64,000 nucleotides of DNA, taken from contig NZ_CANLKR010000010.1 of the NCBI RefSeq assembly GCF_947491715.1, forward strand, positions 1 through 64,000, written 5' to 3'. Source of the DNA: an uncultured Shewanella sp. GTDB taxonomy: Bacteria > Pseudomonadota > Gammaproteobacteria > Enterobacterales > Shewanellaceae. Below are positions 8,044 to 17,276 of this stretch, one piece after another. The notes below the pieces were generated by a model. It was not told the DNA's origin and ran no database searches. It worked only from the letters and a program-made list of their open reading frames with translations. The position numbers and the translations under genes were made by a program. The number at the start of each line of letters is the position of its first letter. Position 1 is the stretch's first letter.

Positions 8044-9513
8044 ATGAAAGTGAATGACCAAGATGGGTATTTAACAGCACAAAATGGTGCGCCAATTGCA
8101 GATGATCAAAACTCATTATCGGCGGGTGAACGTGGTCCATTACTATTGCAAGATTGGCATTTAATTGAAAAATTAGCACATTTTAATCGTGAACGGATCC
8201 CTGAAAGGGTTGTACATGCTAAGGGCACTGGAGTATACGGTGTTTTTACATTAACAAAGGATTTGAGTCAGTATACTCTTGCAGAGCACTTTAATGGTAT
8301 TGGTAAAAAAACGGCCACGTTTCTTCGCTTTTCAACGGTTGGCGGGGAGATGGGATCGGCAGATGCTGAGCGAGATCCTAGAGGGTTTGCATTGCGTTTT
8401 TATACACAACAAGGAAACCATGATATTGTTGGCAATAATACCCCGACTTTCTTTTTACGAGATGGCATAAAGTTTCCTGATTTTATTCATACTCAAAAAC
8501 GGAACCCCGAAACCAATTTAAAGGATCCCCAAGCAATGTGGGATTTTTGGTCATTAAATCCTGAAGCGCTTCATCAAGTGACTATTTTAATGTCAGATCG
8601 TGGTATTCCAGCGAATTACCGACAAATGCACGGTTATGGCTCACATACATTTTCTTTTTGGAATGCAGCGGGAGAGCGTTTTTGGGTGAAATTTCACTTT
8701 AAGAGCTTGCAAGGGGTTGTGAATTTAACGGGTGAACAAGCTGATATTTTAAAGGGAATTGATCCCGACTCCTCACAGAGAGACATGGTTGCTGCTATTA
8801 GTGATGGTAATTTTCCTAAATGGGCAGTGAAAGTGCAGATCATGCCAGAAGCGGATGCGAATACTTATCATATTAATCCGTTTGATTTAACGAAAATTTG
8901 GCCTCATAAAGATTATCCACTGATTGAAGTTGGTGAATTAGAACTCAATAAAATGCCTGAGAACTATTTTGCTGAGGTTGAACAAGCCGCTCTGGCTCCG
9001 AGTAATTTGGTACCTGGAGTGGGCGCTTCACCGGATAAAATGTTGCAAGCACGTTTGTTTGCTTATGCGGATGCGCAGCGTTATCGAATTGGGGCTAACT
9101 ATAATCAGTTACCGGTTAATTGCCCACATGCCGCTAAAGCGGATCATCATCAACGTGGAGGGGCGATGGCTGGGACGCAATGTCCTTATAATGGCAGTCA
9201 AACAGGCGGAGACAATAGTCCTAATTATGGACCAAACTCATTAGAAGGACTCAAAGATGCGACTCATTTTGCTGAGCCGCCTTTGAGATTAGAGGGGGAA
9301 GCCGATCGTTATAGCCGTTATGATCAAGATGATTTCACTCAAGCGGGAAATTTATATCGCATTTTTTCTGATGAAGAAAAGTCACGTTTAGTGGCAACGA
9401 TCACCGATACCTTGTCACAAGTGACGCTTGAAACTCAGCAGAAAATGTTGGCTCATTTTGAAAAAGCAGACAGTGATTATGGCGCCCGTATTAGACGAGC
9501 TTTAGGTTTGTAG
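8044..9513 (+). CDS. Monofunctional heme catalase (small-subunit, KatA/KatB type)
   Basis: Decomposes hydrogen peroxide in the cytoplasm or periplasm; no signal peptide is visible, so cytoplasm is likelier. The 489-residue length fits clade 3 catalases. Key parts: the active-site His in RVVHAKGTG (about residue 58), the distal Asn in DIVGNNTPTFF, and the proximal heme Tyr in RLFAYADAQRYRIG (about 340). NADPH-site type residues lie in between. An in-frame GTG at 8029 precedes the ATG at 8044, but only the ATG has a well-spaced GAGGAG seven bases upstream. It is a single-gene unit with a strong terminator after it. Peroxide-responsive control is expected for the family but no operator was recognised. 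Confidence 0.95.
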   Translation: MKVNDQDGYLTAQNGAPIADDQNSLSAGERGPLLLQDWHLIEKLAHFNRERIPERVVHAKGTGVYGVFTLTKDLSQYTLAEHFNGIGKKTATFLRFSTVGGEMGSADAERDPRGFALRFYTQQGNHDIVGNNTPTFFLRDGIKFPDFIHTQKRNPETNLKDPQAMWDFWSLNPEALHQVTILMSDRGIPANYRQMHGYGSHTFSFWNAAGERFWVKFHFKSLQGVVNLTGEQADILKGIDPDSSQRDMVAAISDGNFPKWAVKVQIMPEADANTYHINPFDLTKIWPHKDYPLIEVGELELNKMPENYFAEVEQAALAPSNLVPGVGASPDKMLQARLFAYADAQRYRIGANYNQLPVNCPHAAKADHHQRGGAMAGTQCPYNGSQTGGDNSPNYGPNSLEGLKDATHFAEPPLRLEGEADRYSRYDQDDFTQAGNLYRIFSDEEKSRLVATITDTLSQVTLETQQKMLAHFEKADSDYGARIRRALGL

Positions 9514-9533
9514 GGGTTAATGATTAACAATGT

Positions 9534-9558
9534 AAAGGGAAGCTTCGGCTTCCCTTTT
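9534..9558. terminator. Strong (bidirectional) terminator between catalase and UPF0016 gene
   Basis: A 10-bp stem AAAGGGAAGC / GCTTCCCTTT closes on the very stable TTCG tetraloop, followed by T residues. It lies between two convergent genes, and the A-run on the other side lets it serve the minus-strand gene as well. Confidence 0.9.
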
Positions 9559-9566
9559 CGGTTAAT

Positions 9567-10130
9567 TTAAGGCCACAGCAATGTGGCAATACCTTGCAAT
9601 ACAAATAGCATGGCGCACAGTCGATGGATCCATAACATGGGCAACTTATCGGCACTAAAATGTGCTAAAAAGACCATAGGAACATTGGCTATCATCATAC
9701 CGAGAGTGCTTCCTGCAACGACTAAGAATAAGTTTTGGTATTTTGCGGCGAGTACCATAGTGGCGACTTGCGTTTTGTCTCCAATTTCCGCAAGAAAAAA
9801 CAGACAAAATGTTGCCAAAAATGGACCCAATGCATATAAAGGACTTTCCTTTTTATCGATTTTATCTGGGATTAACATCCATAATGCTAATGAAAATAGG
9901 GCTGCGGCCACTAAGTATTTTATCGTTGTAGGATTGATAAAGCCCATTAACCACTCACCTAACCAAGCGGCGATAAAGTGATTGAATAGCGTGGCAATGA
10001 GCATACCTATAATAATGGCTGTTTTATTTTTAAATCGCGCTGCAAGGATGAGTGCTAATAGTTGGGTTTTATCACCAATTTCGGCGATGGCAACACTGAT
10101 AGTTGATGTGATTAATGCTTCCAAAATCAT
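9567..10130 (-). CDS. mneA: UPF0016/GDT1-TMEM165 family Mn2+ exporter (MneA-like)
   Basis: Inner-membrane cation transporter of 187 residues with six predicted membrane helices. It is built from two homologous halves, each with the signature AEIGDKTQ (residues about 16-23 and 115-122). These paired E-x-G-D-K-T motifs form the metal site of the family. The Vibrio cholerae member MneA exports manganese; assignment of Mn2+ here is supported by the manganese-sensing riboswitch in its leader. The ATG at 10130 follows AAAGGATC. It converges with the catalase gene and shares its terminator. Export of excess Mn2+ is the likely role; Ca2+/H+ exchange is an alternative known for eukaryotic relatives. 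Confidence 0.9.
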   Translation of the reverse strand: MILEALITSTISVAIAEIGDKTQLLALILAARFKNKTAIIIGMLIATLFNHFIAAWLGEWLMGFINPTTIKYLVAAALFSLALWMLIPDKIDKKESPLYALGPFLATFCLFFLAEIGDKTQVATMVLAAKYQNLFLVVAGSTLGMMIANVPMVFLAHFSADKLPMLWIHRLCAMLFVLQGIATLLWP

Positions 10131-10197
10131 GATCCTTTAGGGGCGGCAAAAACAGCTGAACACAATAAACCGCCACCCCGAAGTGTGGTCATTGTAT

Positions 10198-10337
10198 TCA
10201 GGTCTTGCTGGAAAGCCTAAGCAGGAATATCCTGATACTAGACTCGCTGTCAGCACCATGGCATTTGGCCAAGTATGTTGATGCTGACCCAATTTTTATC
10301 CGTTTAATAGACAAAAATCGTTAGCTACTCCCCTGAA
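10198..10337 (-). ncRNA. yybP-ykoY manganese riboswitch
   Basis: Read on the minus strand, the leader opens with TTCAGGGGAGTAGC, matching the family's conserved 5' segment. It continues with GGGTCAGCATC, ACATACTTGGCC and TGCTGACAGCGAG, then closes with GCAAGACCTGAA. P1 is formed by TTCAGG pairing with CCTGAA. The aptamer lies directly upstream of a UPF0016 transporter, a classic association. A second hairpin, CCACACTTCGGGGTGG, at about 10168-10185 lies between aptamer and start codon and may be part of the expression platform. High Mn2+ is expected to switch the exporter on. Confidence 0.92.
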
Positions 10338-10348
10338 GTAGGACAAGC

Positions 10349-10376
10349 ATTATAAAGATAAATGAGTAAAGTGCAA
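10349..10376 (-). promoter_or_regulatory. Sigma-70 promoter of the riboswitch/mneA transcript
   Basis: On the minus strand TTGCAC (10371-10376), a 16-base spacer and a perfect TATAAT (10349-10354) are placed so that transcription would begin about 10 bases before the riboswitch P1 stem. Confidence 0.75.
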
Positions 10377-10638
10377 TGTATGGAAGATGGCTTGTTCGTT
10401 GGAAGGATAAATGCGGCTCTTTCGTTACTAAATTGATTTATTATGTATTTGTTTTGTGTTTATATTGTTTTTTTGTTAACCCTTGTTTGTTTTGCTGTGG
10501 TGTAAAGTGGTAGCTTATGATGATATCAATGACTTACTCAAGTGGCGAATAAGCTTAAATAGTATTGTTTTGCATTTCTTTTTTTGATTAAGTTATCTTG
10601 GTGTCATAACGATAAAATATAATAAACAGGATGAACTT

Positions 10639-11829
10639 GTGAATTTAAAAATATTAGGTTCAATTGCGATAGTCGCTGGTACGGCTATTGGGGCTGGTAT
10701 GTTGGCCCTGCCATTGGCGACAGCAGCATTGGGAATGTTTCCTGCCGTACTCTTGCTTGTTACAATTTGGGGAATATCTATTTATACCTCCTTATTGATG
10801 TTAGAAGTTAATTTACGCACGGGAGTGGGTGATAATGTTCATGCAATAACCGGTAAGCTGCTTGGAAAAAAAGGCCAATTTATTCAAGGATTGTCATTTT
10901 TAAGTTTACTTTTTGCATTGACGGCGGCCTATTTAACTGGTGGTTCGTCTTTATTGGTGCTAAAAGCGAGAACCATGTTTGATTTGGTACTGGATAACCA
11001 ATTAGCTGTTATTATTTTTACTGTTTGTTTAGGATTATTCGCAGCGCTTGGGGTTGCATGGGTCGATAAGGTATCTCGGTTTCTGTTCTCATTAATGGTG
11101 ATATTATTGGTGGTTATGGTAGGCGTGTTATTACCTGAAGTCAGCCCTGCTAAAATGGCCATGCAAGTCGTTGCACAAGATACATCTACTTCATTGTGGA
11201 TGGCTGCGATACCTGTGGTATTTACTTCTTTTGGTTTCCATGTGTGTATTGCGACATTGGTGCGATATTTAGAAGGCGATGCCGTTGCTTTACGTAAAGT
11301 GTTAGTGATTGGCTCGAGTCTACCTTTGGTGTGTTATATTCTTTGGCTTGCTGTGAGTTTAGGGACCGTTGGCGGCGAGGCTATTTATGGTTTTTCAGGC
11401 TCTTTACCGGCTTTAGTGAGTGCACTTCAAGAAATGGCAAATCAAGAATGGATCAGTAAGTTTATTGCTTTATTTGCCGATCTTGCTTTGGTGACTTCAT
11501 TTTTAGGCGTGACACTGAGTTTGTATGATTTTATTGCTGAGCTGACGCGTGCAAATGATACATTACTTGCTAGAGTTAGGACTTGGTTGTTCACTTTTAT
11601 CCCTCCGTTACTGTGTGCTTTATATATCCCTGATGGTTTTGTTGCCGTATTAGGTTTTGCCGCTATTCCACTCGTATTTATGATTATCTTTCTGCCAATG
11701 CTAATGGCATTGAAACAGCGAAAAGAGGTGGATACCGGTTATCAGGTATTTGGAGGTAACATAGGCTTAACCTTGATTGGTATTGCGGGAGTCATTATTA
11801 TCGCGGCTCAATTATGGGTGGCATTGTAA
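10639..11829 (+). CDS. Aromatic amino acid transporter, TyrP/Mtr (HAAAP) family
   Basis: Inner-membrane proton-coupled permease for tyrosine or tryptophan, 396 residues with about 11 hydrophobic helices. The N-terminus (GSIAIVAGTAIGAGMLALPL) is the HAAAP family hallmark with its unwound Gly-rich first helix. The conserved FTSFGFHVCIATLVRYLEGD lies in the middle. Start is GTG at 10639, preceded by CAGGA with about 7 bases spacing; the ATG at 10631 terminates after three codons. It forms a single-gene unit with its own terminator. Closest in feel to TyrP; Mtr/TnaB cannot be excluded, so no symbol is given. No clear TyrR box was found in the leader. Confidence 0.88.
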   Translation: MNLKILGSIAIVAGTAIGAGMLALPLATAALGMFPAVLLLVTIWGISIYTSLLMLEVNLRTGVGDNVHAITGKLLGKKGQFIQGLSFLSLLFALTAAYLTGGSSLLVLKARTMFDLVLDNQLAVIIFTVCLGLFAALGVAWVDKVSRFLFSLMVILLVVMVGVLLPEVSPAKMAMQVVAQDTSTSLWMAAIPVVFTSFGFHVCIATLVRYLEGDAVALRKVLVIGSSLPLVCYILWLAVSLGTVGGEAIYGFSGSLPALVSALQEMANQEWISKFIALFADLALVTSFLGVTLSLYDFIAELTRANDTLLARVRTWLFTFIPPLLCALYIPDGFVAVLGFAAIPLVFMIIFLPMLMALKQRKEVDTGYQVFGGNIGLTLIGIAGVIIIAAQLWVAL

Positions 11830-11851
11830 TCATTAAGCGCATTATAGTCAT

Positions 11852-11878
11852 AAAAAGCGGCTTCATAGCCGCTTTTTT
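11852..11878 (+). terminator. Rho-independent terminator after the TyrP-like gene
   Basis: AAAAAGCGGC / GCCGCTTTTTT stem with loop TTCATA, 22 bases after the stop codon, followed by a T tract. On the opposite strand it would also suit the end of the nuo operon, though it is about 100 bases away from nuoN. Confidence 0.9.
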
Positions 11879-11976
11879 ATGACTCATTACTTTCCATGAC
11901 ATCTATTGATGACTTTCCTTTCATTGTATTCTCCATCCTATTGAAAGTTTGTGAGGTTTTTGGGGATTAATTTTGT

Positions 11977-13416
11977 TTAGCGTATTTCCATGGCATAACT
12001 AATTAATATTTGCGCCCAGATCCCCAGTGCAATAACAGTGAATGTGGCGAGTATAATAAAAATGTGATTACTCCAATAGAGTAAATTGTTGCTTTTTAGA
12101 AGAGAGGGGGAAGTGGATAATGGACTGTCGTTTTGGAAGGGGTGGTAGAGCACGAGAATGAGCCGTAAATAATAATACAGTGCCACTGCGCTAGAAAGAA
12201 TAATAATAATAGCAACAGCATATTGCTCATTATTCAGCGTGGTTTGAAGCACCAGAAGTTTTGCAAAAAAACCACTTAAGGGAGGGATCCCCGCTAAAGA
12301 TATAATCACTAATGTCATACATAAACCTATTATAGGTCGACGTCTTCCAATACCTGATAGTGTTTCAAGTGTGACTACCTCCCGATGGTTTTCCAAGCTA
12401 TTTAATATGCTGATGGCTGCAAATGTCATCAAGGTGTAGCTTACGCCGTAATAGATAATCACCGTGAAACTCGTGGCCTGATAAAAGGCCAATGGCACAA
12501 GTATTACCCCTAAATGGCTGATGGATGAGTAAGCGAGTAAGCGTTTAATATTGTTTTGCTTTAGCGCTAATAGCGTCCCAAAAATCATACTGAAAATGGC
12601 TATAACAGCTATGACTGGTTCAAGATACTGCCAAAGTGCGATACCTAACCACTGCGGTAAGAGTAATGCCCAAGCGAGGATGGCGAGTTTAGCGATAGTA
12701 CCAATAAAGCTAACAATGGGGAGTGGGGCTCCTTCATAAAAGTCGGCAAGCCAATTATGAAAAGGGGCGACAGCAAGCTCAAAACCTACGCCTATGAGGA
12801 TAAATATTAACCCGACAAAGGTGATGATATTATTTCCTTTCTCTGTATCCATTCCGTTAGCCATGGCTGAAAATGATAAACTGCCAGTGCCTAAATAAGT
12901 GATGGCAATACCCATAATTAAAAAGGCTGAAGCCACGCCGGCAATAATGGTCAATTTACTGGCAGCTTCTATGGCGCCGTATCGATTGGGTGACCAAATA
13001 CATAAACAAAAACTTGAAATCGTTACTAATTCAATCCCCAGTAAAAATGCAATCATGTTATCACTGGGAATAAGGCTCATGCCTAATACACAAAAAACCA
13101 ATAAACTGTAAAAAATTTCATCGAGTTGGTGTCGCAGTGATAAAGCATTTACCGACATCCATAAGGTGATAAGCCCAATAATGCAAAAGAAGATCATGCA
13201 GGATTGAGTAAATCGATTGACTAAAACAAAGTTTTCGACTGTATATTGGGCGTTGAGTTGTTCAGCCGATAATATGATGGTCAAAATGAAAATTAATGCC
13301 GTGAAAAAGAGGGGTAATTTATGTGAGCCGGGTAATAACCCTGTTAATAAAATGACTAATCCGCCTAAACCTAAGGTGATATAGGGAGATAAATAGACTA
13401 AATCGGATAATGTCAT
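11977..13416 (-). CDS. nuoN: NADH-quinone oxidoreductase subunit N
   Basis: Antiporter-like membrane subunit of complex I, 479 residues and about 14 membrane helices, last gene of the nuo operon. The conserved Glu of the fifth helix is present in AFLLGIELVTISS, and the second Lys is present in GTIAKLA. The usual first channel lysine (E. coli FKLSLVPFH) is replaced: the sequence reads FELAVAPFH, codon GAG. Everything around it (PFHNWLADFYEGAPLP) aligns well, so it is a genuine substitution as read. The start ATG has AAGGAGAG upstream. 120 bases separate it from nuoM, the longest gap in the operon. Confidence 0.94.
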   Translation of the reverse strand: MTLSDLVYLSPYITLGLGGLVILLTGLLPGSHKLPLFFTALIFILTIILSAEQLNAQYTVENFVLVNRFTQSCMIFFCIIGLITLWMSVNALSLRHQLDEIFYSLLVFCVLGMSLIPSDNMIAFLLGIELVTISSFCLCIWSPNRYGAIEAASKLTIIAGVASAFLIMGIAITYLGTGSLSFSAMANGMDTEKGNNIITFVGLIFILIGVGFELAVAPFHNWLADFYEGAPLPIVSFIGTIAKLAILAWALLLPQWLGIALWQYLEPVIAVIAIFSMIFGTLLALKQNNIKRLLAYSSISHLGVILVPLAFYQATSFTVIIYYGVSYTLMTFAAISILNSLENHREVVTLETLSGIGRRRPIIGLCMTLVIISLAGIPPLSGFFAKLLVLQTTLNNEQYAVAIIIILSSAVALYYYLRLILVLYHPFQNDSPLSTSPSLLKSNNLLYWSNHIFIILATFTVIALGIWAQILISYAMEIR

Positions 13417-13536
13417 TGTTATCTCTCCTTGGGGCAGAACAATAGAAATGGCAAATGAAGAAGGATGCTGTGTGGCATTATTTCTTGATATTTACATTTT
13501 ATCTGGGTCATATATCGGTTTGCTCGGATGGACATG

Positions 13537-15030
13537 TTAGCCACCTCTTAGTGCATTAAAGTGATGTTCAATGATGTGAGTTACAGTGTGATGTAGCGGT
13601 TGAAGAAATGTATTAGGAAACAAACCTAACCATAAGATGGCGATAACAAGAAGAGACAAGGGAATTATTTCTTGCCAACTGAGATCTTTTAGTGCGGTTT
13701 TTTGCTGGTTTCCCGTGTGTTCAGCCTTTGGGTCATAAGGCCCTAACATTGCGCGCTCATAACAACGTAAAAAGTAAGCGATACCGATAACAATACTGAT
13801 TGCTGCTAAGCTTGCCCATAAAGGTGAGCTTTGATAGCTGCCTACTAGGATGAGTATTTCGCTGGCAAAATTACCGAGTCCAGGTAACCCTGCACTGGCA
13901 ATAAAAAAGAATAATAACATGGCACCTAATTTGGGCATGGGTTTAAAGAGTCCTCCCATTTCATCGAGTTCACCCTCATACCCTCTGGAAGAGAGTATGG
14001 CCACAATGGCAAAAATGCCAGTGATGGAGAGTGCATGAGCGATGAGTTGTAACATTGAACCATTGATGGCTTGTAGTTGCATCGCAAAAATGGCCATGAC
14101 TGCTAAATTCATATGACTAATACTGGAATAAGCTGCGACAGCTCTAAGATTATTTTGCTGATAGGCTATAAGGCCGGTATAAATGGCGCCAATGGCACTG
14201 AGGCCCATGATGGAGTGAGATAAAGTGGCAAGGCTTAAAGGAGAGATAAAGGTACAAATACGTAAAATGCCATACACTCCAGCATTTGCCATCGCACCTG
14301 AGAGTAAAATCGTAACTGCTGGATGGGCTGTTTTATAGGTATCAGGAGCCCATAAATGTAGAGGGAATAACGGGATTTTTACAGCAAAACCAACTAGAAA
14401 GGCTAAAAATATCCATAAACTGTTATTGATAATAGGAGTGGTTAATAGGTGATTAAAAGCAAAGCTGTATATGCCCGTTTCTCGTCCAACTTGAATGTAT
14501 AAACACAGGATCCCGATTAGCATGAATAAAGACGCGCTGACGGTATAAATTAAGAATCTGGTGGCGGCATATCGGCTTTGTTGATTTCCCCATTGGGTTA
14601 ACATGAAATAGAGCGGGATCAACATGATTTCCCAAAAGACGTAAAATAGTAGCAGATCACGCGCAAGAAACACGCCCATTAATCCACTTAAGGTCATTAA
14701 TAGTAAAGGACCAAAAATATCCCAGCGTTCGATGCTTTTCCAAGCAACCATAACCGCCATCATAGCGATAAAACTTGAAACTAAGATCATGATAAGACTA
14801 AAACCATCTAGTGCTAATTGATAGGTTATGCCTAAGTTTTGGATCCAAGAGTGGGAAATCGATACGGTTGAAATGATGTCGCTAAGGGAAAAACCTATGC
14901 TTAAAATGAAACAGAATGTCAGTGTACAAATACTAAGACAGGCTATTTTAGCCACACCATTTTTATGATGACAGCAAATAGCAATGAGAATGGCGGCGAT
15001 AAAGGGGAGAAATAGAATGATATTTAACAT
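13537..15030 (-). CDS. nuoM: NADH-quinone oxidoreductase subunit M
   Basis: Antiporter-like proton-pumping membrane subunit, 497 residues, about 14 helices. The channel Glu is seen in LLLFYVFWEIMLIPLYF and the channel Lys in FAVKIPLFPLHLWAPD. Further signature AAYSSISHMNLAVMAIF is intact. It lies 15 bases downstream of nuoL. It forms the middle antiporter-like module in the membrane arm. Confidence 0.96.
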   Translation of the reverse strand: MLNIILFLPFIAAILIAICCHHKNGVAKIACLSICTLTFCFILSIGFSLSDIISTVSISHSWIQNLGITYQLALDGFSLIMILVSSFIAMMAVMVAWKSIERWDIFGPLLLMTLSGLMGVFLARDLLLFYVFWEIMLIPLYFMLTQWGNQQSRYAATRFLIYTVSASLFMLIGILCLYIQVGRETGIYSFAFNHLLTTPIINNSLWIFLAFLVGFAVKIPLFPLHLWAPDTYKTAHPAVTILLSGAMANAGVYGILRICTFISPLSLATLSHSIMGLSAIGAIYTGLIAYQQNNLRAVAAYSSISHMNLAVMAIFAMQLQAINGSMLQLIAHALSITGIFAIVAILSSRGYEGELDEMGGLFKPMPKLGAMLLFFFIASAGLPGLGNFASEILILVGSYQSSPLWASLAAISIVIGIAYFLRCYERAMLGPYDPKAEHTGNQQKTALKDLSWQEIIPLSLLVIAILWLGLFPNTFLQPLHHTVTHIIEHHFNALRGG

Positions 15031-15045
15031 GTTAAGTTCTCTACT

Positions 15046-16950
15046 TTATTCATAAATTGGATAAATAGTCATTAGAATGTAGGCCAACAGCCCAATGGCA
15101 CCAATGCAAATGAAATATAAATATCGGGTGATCAATCCTGCTTGTGCTCGTGTTAAAGAATCATGTCCTAGCTGTAGCAGACCTATAAGAGATAACTCTA
15201 TTACTCTGAAAAATATTATTTTTTCTATACAAACACGGCATAAATGGCATAGAGCATAATAAGGCGTGACAACCCATTTCATGGATAAAGCATCGACATA
15301 CCAAGCTTGATTTAAAAAGGTGACATTGCCGAGTCCTTGATGATGCTTAATCTCTTTTGGAGTGAAATAGCAAGCAAGAGCAATACCTAGGATACTTGCA
15401 CTTATTCCTAAAATATCAATAAAGAGCTCCGCCTTTCCTTGGGGGAGAGTGGGAAGGCCAAGATCGCTTGCTAACCATGGAATGAGCAATTGTGGCCCCC
15501 AATTCCAAGGGACTTGAATAAAGCCAATAGTAATGCTTAAGAAAGCCAAAATAGCCAAAGGTAATTGCATGCCTATAGTGAGTGAATAGGCTTGTATTTC
15601 ACTGCGAGCTTGTCCTGTAAAGACCATTAAGTACATACGCATTGAATAAAGGCCCGTCATCAATGCACCTAACAGAGCAAGTGCGGTTAAGTAAAAGCCA
15701 AAGTGTTGAGTGTATGTGGCAGCAATAATGGGATCTTTACTGTAATAACTTGCGGTAATGAAAGGAAGGGCCGCTAAGGTTAATGAACCAATGAGATAGG
15801 TATAACGCATGAAAGGCATTTTTTTCCCAAGCCCTCCCATTTTTCGAATATCATGTTCCTCATTAAAGGCTTTAATAATGACACCACTGCTCATGAAAAG
15901 GAGTGCTTTAAAGCAGGCGTGAACAATTAAATGAAATAAAGCAAAACCGTACGCGCCAACGCCAACGGCGGCAAACATATAGCCAATTTGACTGATGGTG
16001 GAATAAGCCAATATCTTTTTTAAATCGTTTTGTGACAGTGCCGCTGATGCCGCAAAAAAAGCCGTGATACAACCAATAAAGGCAATAACAAGCTGTAAGT
16101 CTGGCACGAGTTCAAATAATGGATGGAAACGTATGAGTAAATAGACGCCAGCTGTCACCATAGTGGCAGCATGAATAAGCGCTGAGACAGTACTTGGGCC
16201 TGTCATGGCATCGGGTAACCAGACGTGCAGGGGAAATTGCGCTGATTTTGCGATGGCTGCGAGGATCAATAATGCGCCTATGAGCATTAAATTGCTCGAT
16301 ACTATACTCTGATTGCCAACCTGTGAGGTAATGACGGGGAGCTCTATGGAGTGAAATTGGGCAAAGATAACCATAATAGCAATGGCTAAAGCGGTATCAC
16401 CTATGCGTGTGACAACAAATGCTTTGCGGCCACAATAAGCATAATGAGATTTCTGATAATAAAATGACACTAGCGCGTAGGAACATAATCCCATTACCTC
16501 CCATCCAAGATAAAGTAAAATGAGATCGTGAGCCATGACAAAACTTAACATGCCAAATATAAATAAATTAAGATAGAAAAAATAGCGTCTTTCTCCTGCT
16601 TCACCTTTCATAAATTGAATTGAAAAGAGGTGAATTAAAAATCCGACACAACTGGCGACGGTCATCATGATCAGGCTAATTTTATCAATCGTTAATGCTA
16701 AATGAACTTGCCAACTCCCTATCGACATCCAGGTGAATAAAGATTGCTGAAATAAGGGCTGATTTAAGTTAATTTCATGAGGTTGAGTGAGCAATGTTCC
16801 CCACAGACAAATCACAAGTGCGGCCGAAATGAACACCATCAATGCAGCAATGCGAGCACATATTTGTGCCGTAAAGCGGTTTCCTAACAGTATAATAAAA
16901 CCTGCACCGATAAGAGGGGCGCCTGGTATTAACCAGATCAGATTATTCAT
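15046..16950 (-). CDS. nuoL: NADH-quinone oxidoreductase subunit L
   Basis: Distal antiporter-like subunit of complex I, 634 residues, with about 16 helices and the long lateral helix region at the C-terminus. Conserved residues: Glu in LLYLGWEVMGLCSYAL, Lys in AKSAQFPLHVWLPDAM, and His/Lys in LAYSTISQIGYMFAA. Length and order are as in enterobacterial NuoL. It follows nuoK after 26 bases. Read as intact. Confidence 0.96.
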   Translation of the reverse strand: MNNLIWLIPGAPLIGAGFIILLGNRFTAQICARIAALMVFISAALVICLWGTLLTQPHEINLNQPLFQQSLFTWMSIGSWQVHLALTIDKISLIMMTVASCVGFLIHLFSIQFMKGEAGERRYFFYLNLFIFGMLSFVMAHDLILLYLGWEVMGLCSYALVSFYYQKSHYAYCGRKAFVVTRIGDTALAIAIMVIFAQFHSIELPVITSQVGNQSIVSSNLMLIGALLILAAIAKSAQFPLHVWLPDAMTGPSTVSALIHAATMVTAGVYLLIRFHPLFELVPDLQLVIAFIGCITAFFAASAALSQNDLKKILAYSTISQIGYMFAAVGVGAYGFALFHLIVHACFKALLFMSSGVIIKAFNEEHDIRKMGGLGKKMPFMRYTYLIGSLTLAALPFITASYYSKDPIIAATYTQHFGFYLTALALLGALMTGLYSMRMYLMVFTGQARSEIQAYSLTIGMQLPLAILAFLSITIGFIQVPWNWGPQLLIPWLASDLGLPTLPQGKAELFIDILGISASILGIALACYFTPKEIKHHQGLGNVTFLNQAWYVDALSMKWVVTPYYALCHLCRVCIEKIIFFRVIELSLIGLLQLGHDSLTRAQAGLITRYLYFICIGAIGLLAYILMTIYPIYE

Positions 16951-16976
16951 ATTTAAGCCTTTGACTATTTCTTAAA

Positions 16977-17276
16977 TTAATCATGTAGTTGCTTTAATTC
17001 ATCGATATTAGTGATTTTTAATGTGCGATAACAGTGCATGACAATGAGTAATGATACGGCTAATTCTGCGCCAGCGACGATCATGATAAAGAGGGTTAAC
17101 ACTTGTCCGAAAGGATCTTGCCAATGCTGGGCCCCGACAATGGCGGCTAATGCAGCGCCGTTAAACATGATTTCAATGCCCATTAAAATAAACAAAAATT
17201 CTTTTCTAACCAGTACAATACTTAAACCAACAAAAAATAATAAAAGAGATAAGCTGAGGCAAATGGGAAGATTCAT
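16977..17276 (-). CDS. nuoK: NADH-quinone oxidoreductase subunit K
   Basis: Three-helix membrane subunit of 99 residues. Both functionally important buried glutamates are present: in LMGIEIMFNGAALA (about residue 34) and in MIVAGAELAVSLLIV (about 70). Its ATG directly abuts the nuoJ stop codon, so the two are translationally coupled. Confidence 0.96.
   Translation of the reverse strand: MNLPICLSLSLLLFFVGLSIVLVRKEFLFILMGIEIMFNGAALAAIVGAQHWQDPFGQVLTLFIMIVAGAELAVSLLIVMHCYRTLKITNIDELKQLHD

Noticed and set aside
8279..9244. Plus-strand frames inside the catalase gene
   Set aside because: Alternative-frame shadows of a well-supported catalase; no independent start signals.
9583..9981. 132-codon plus-strand frame antisense to the UPF0016 gene
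   Set aside because: Mirror frame of a membrane-protein gene with clear family motifs; no ribosome-binding site.
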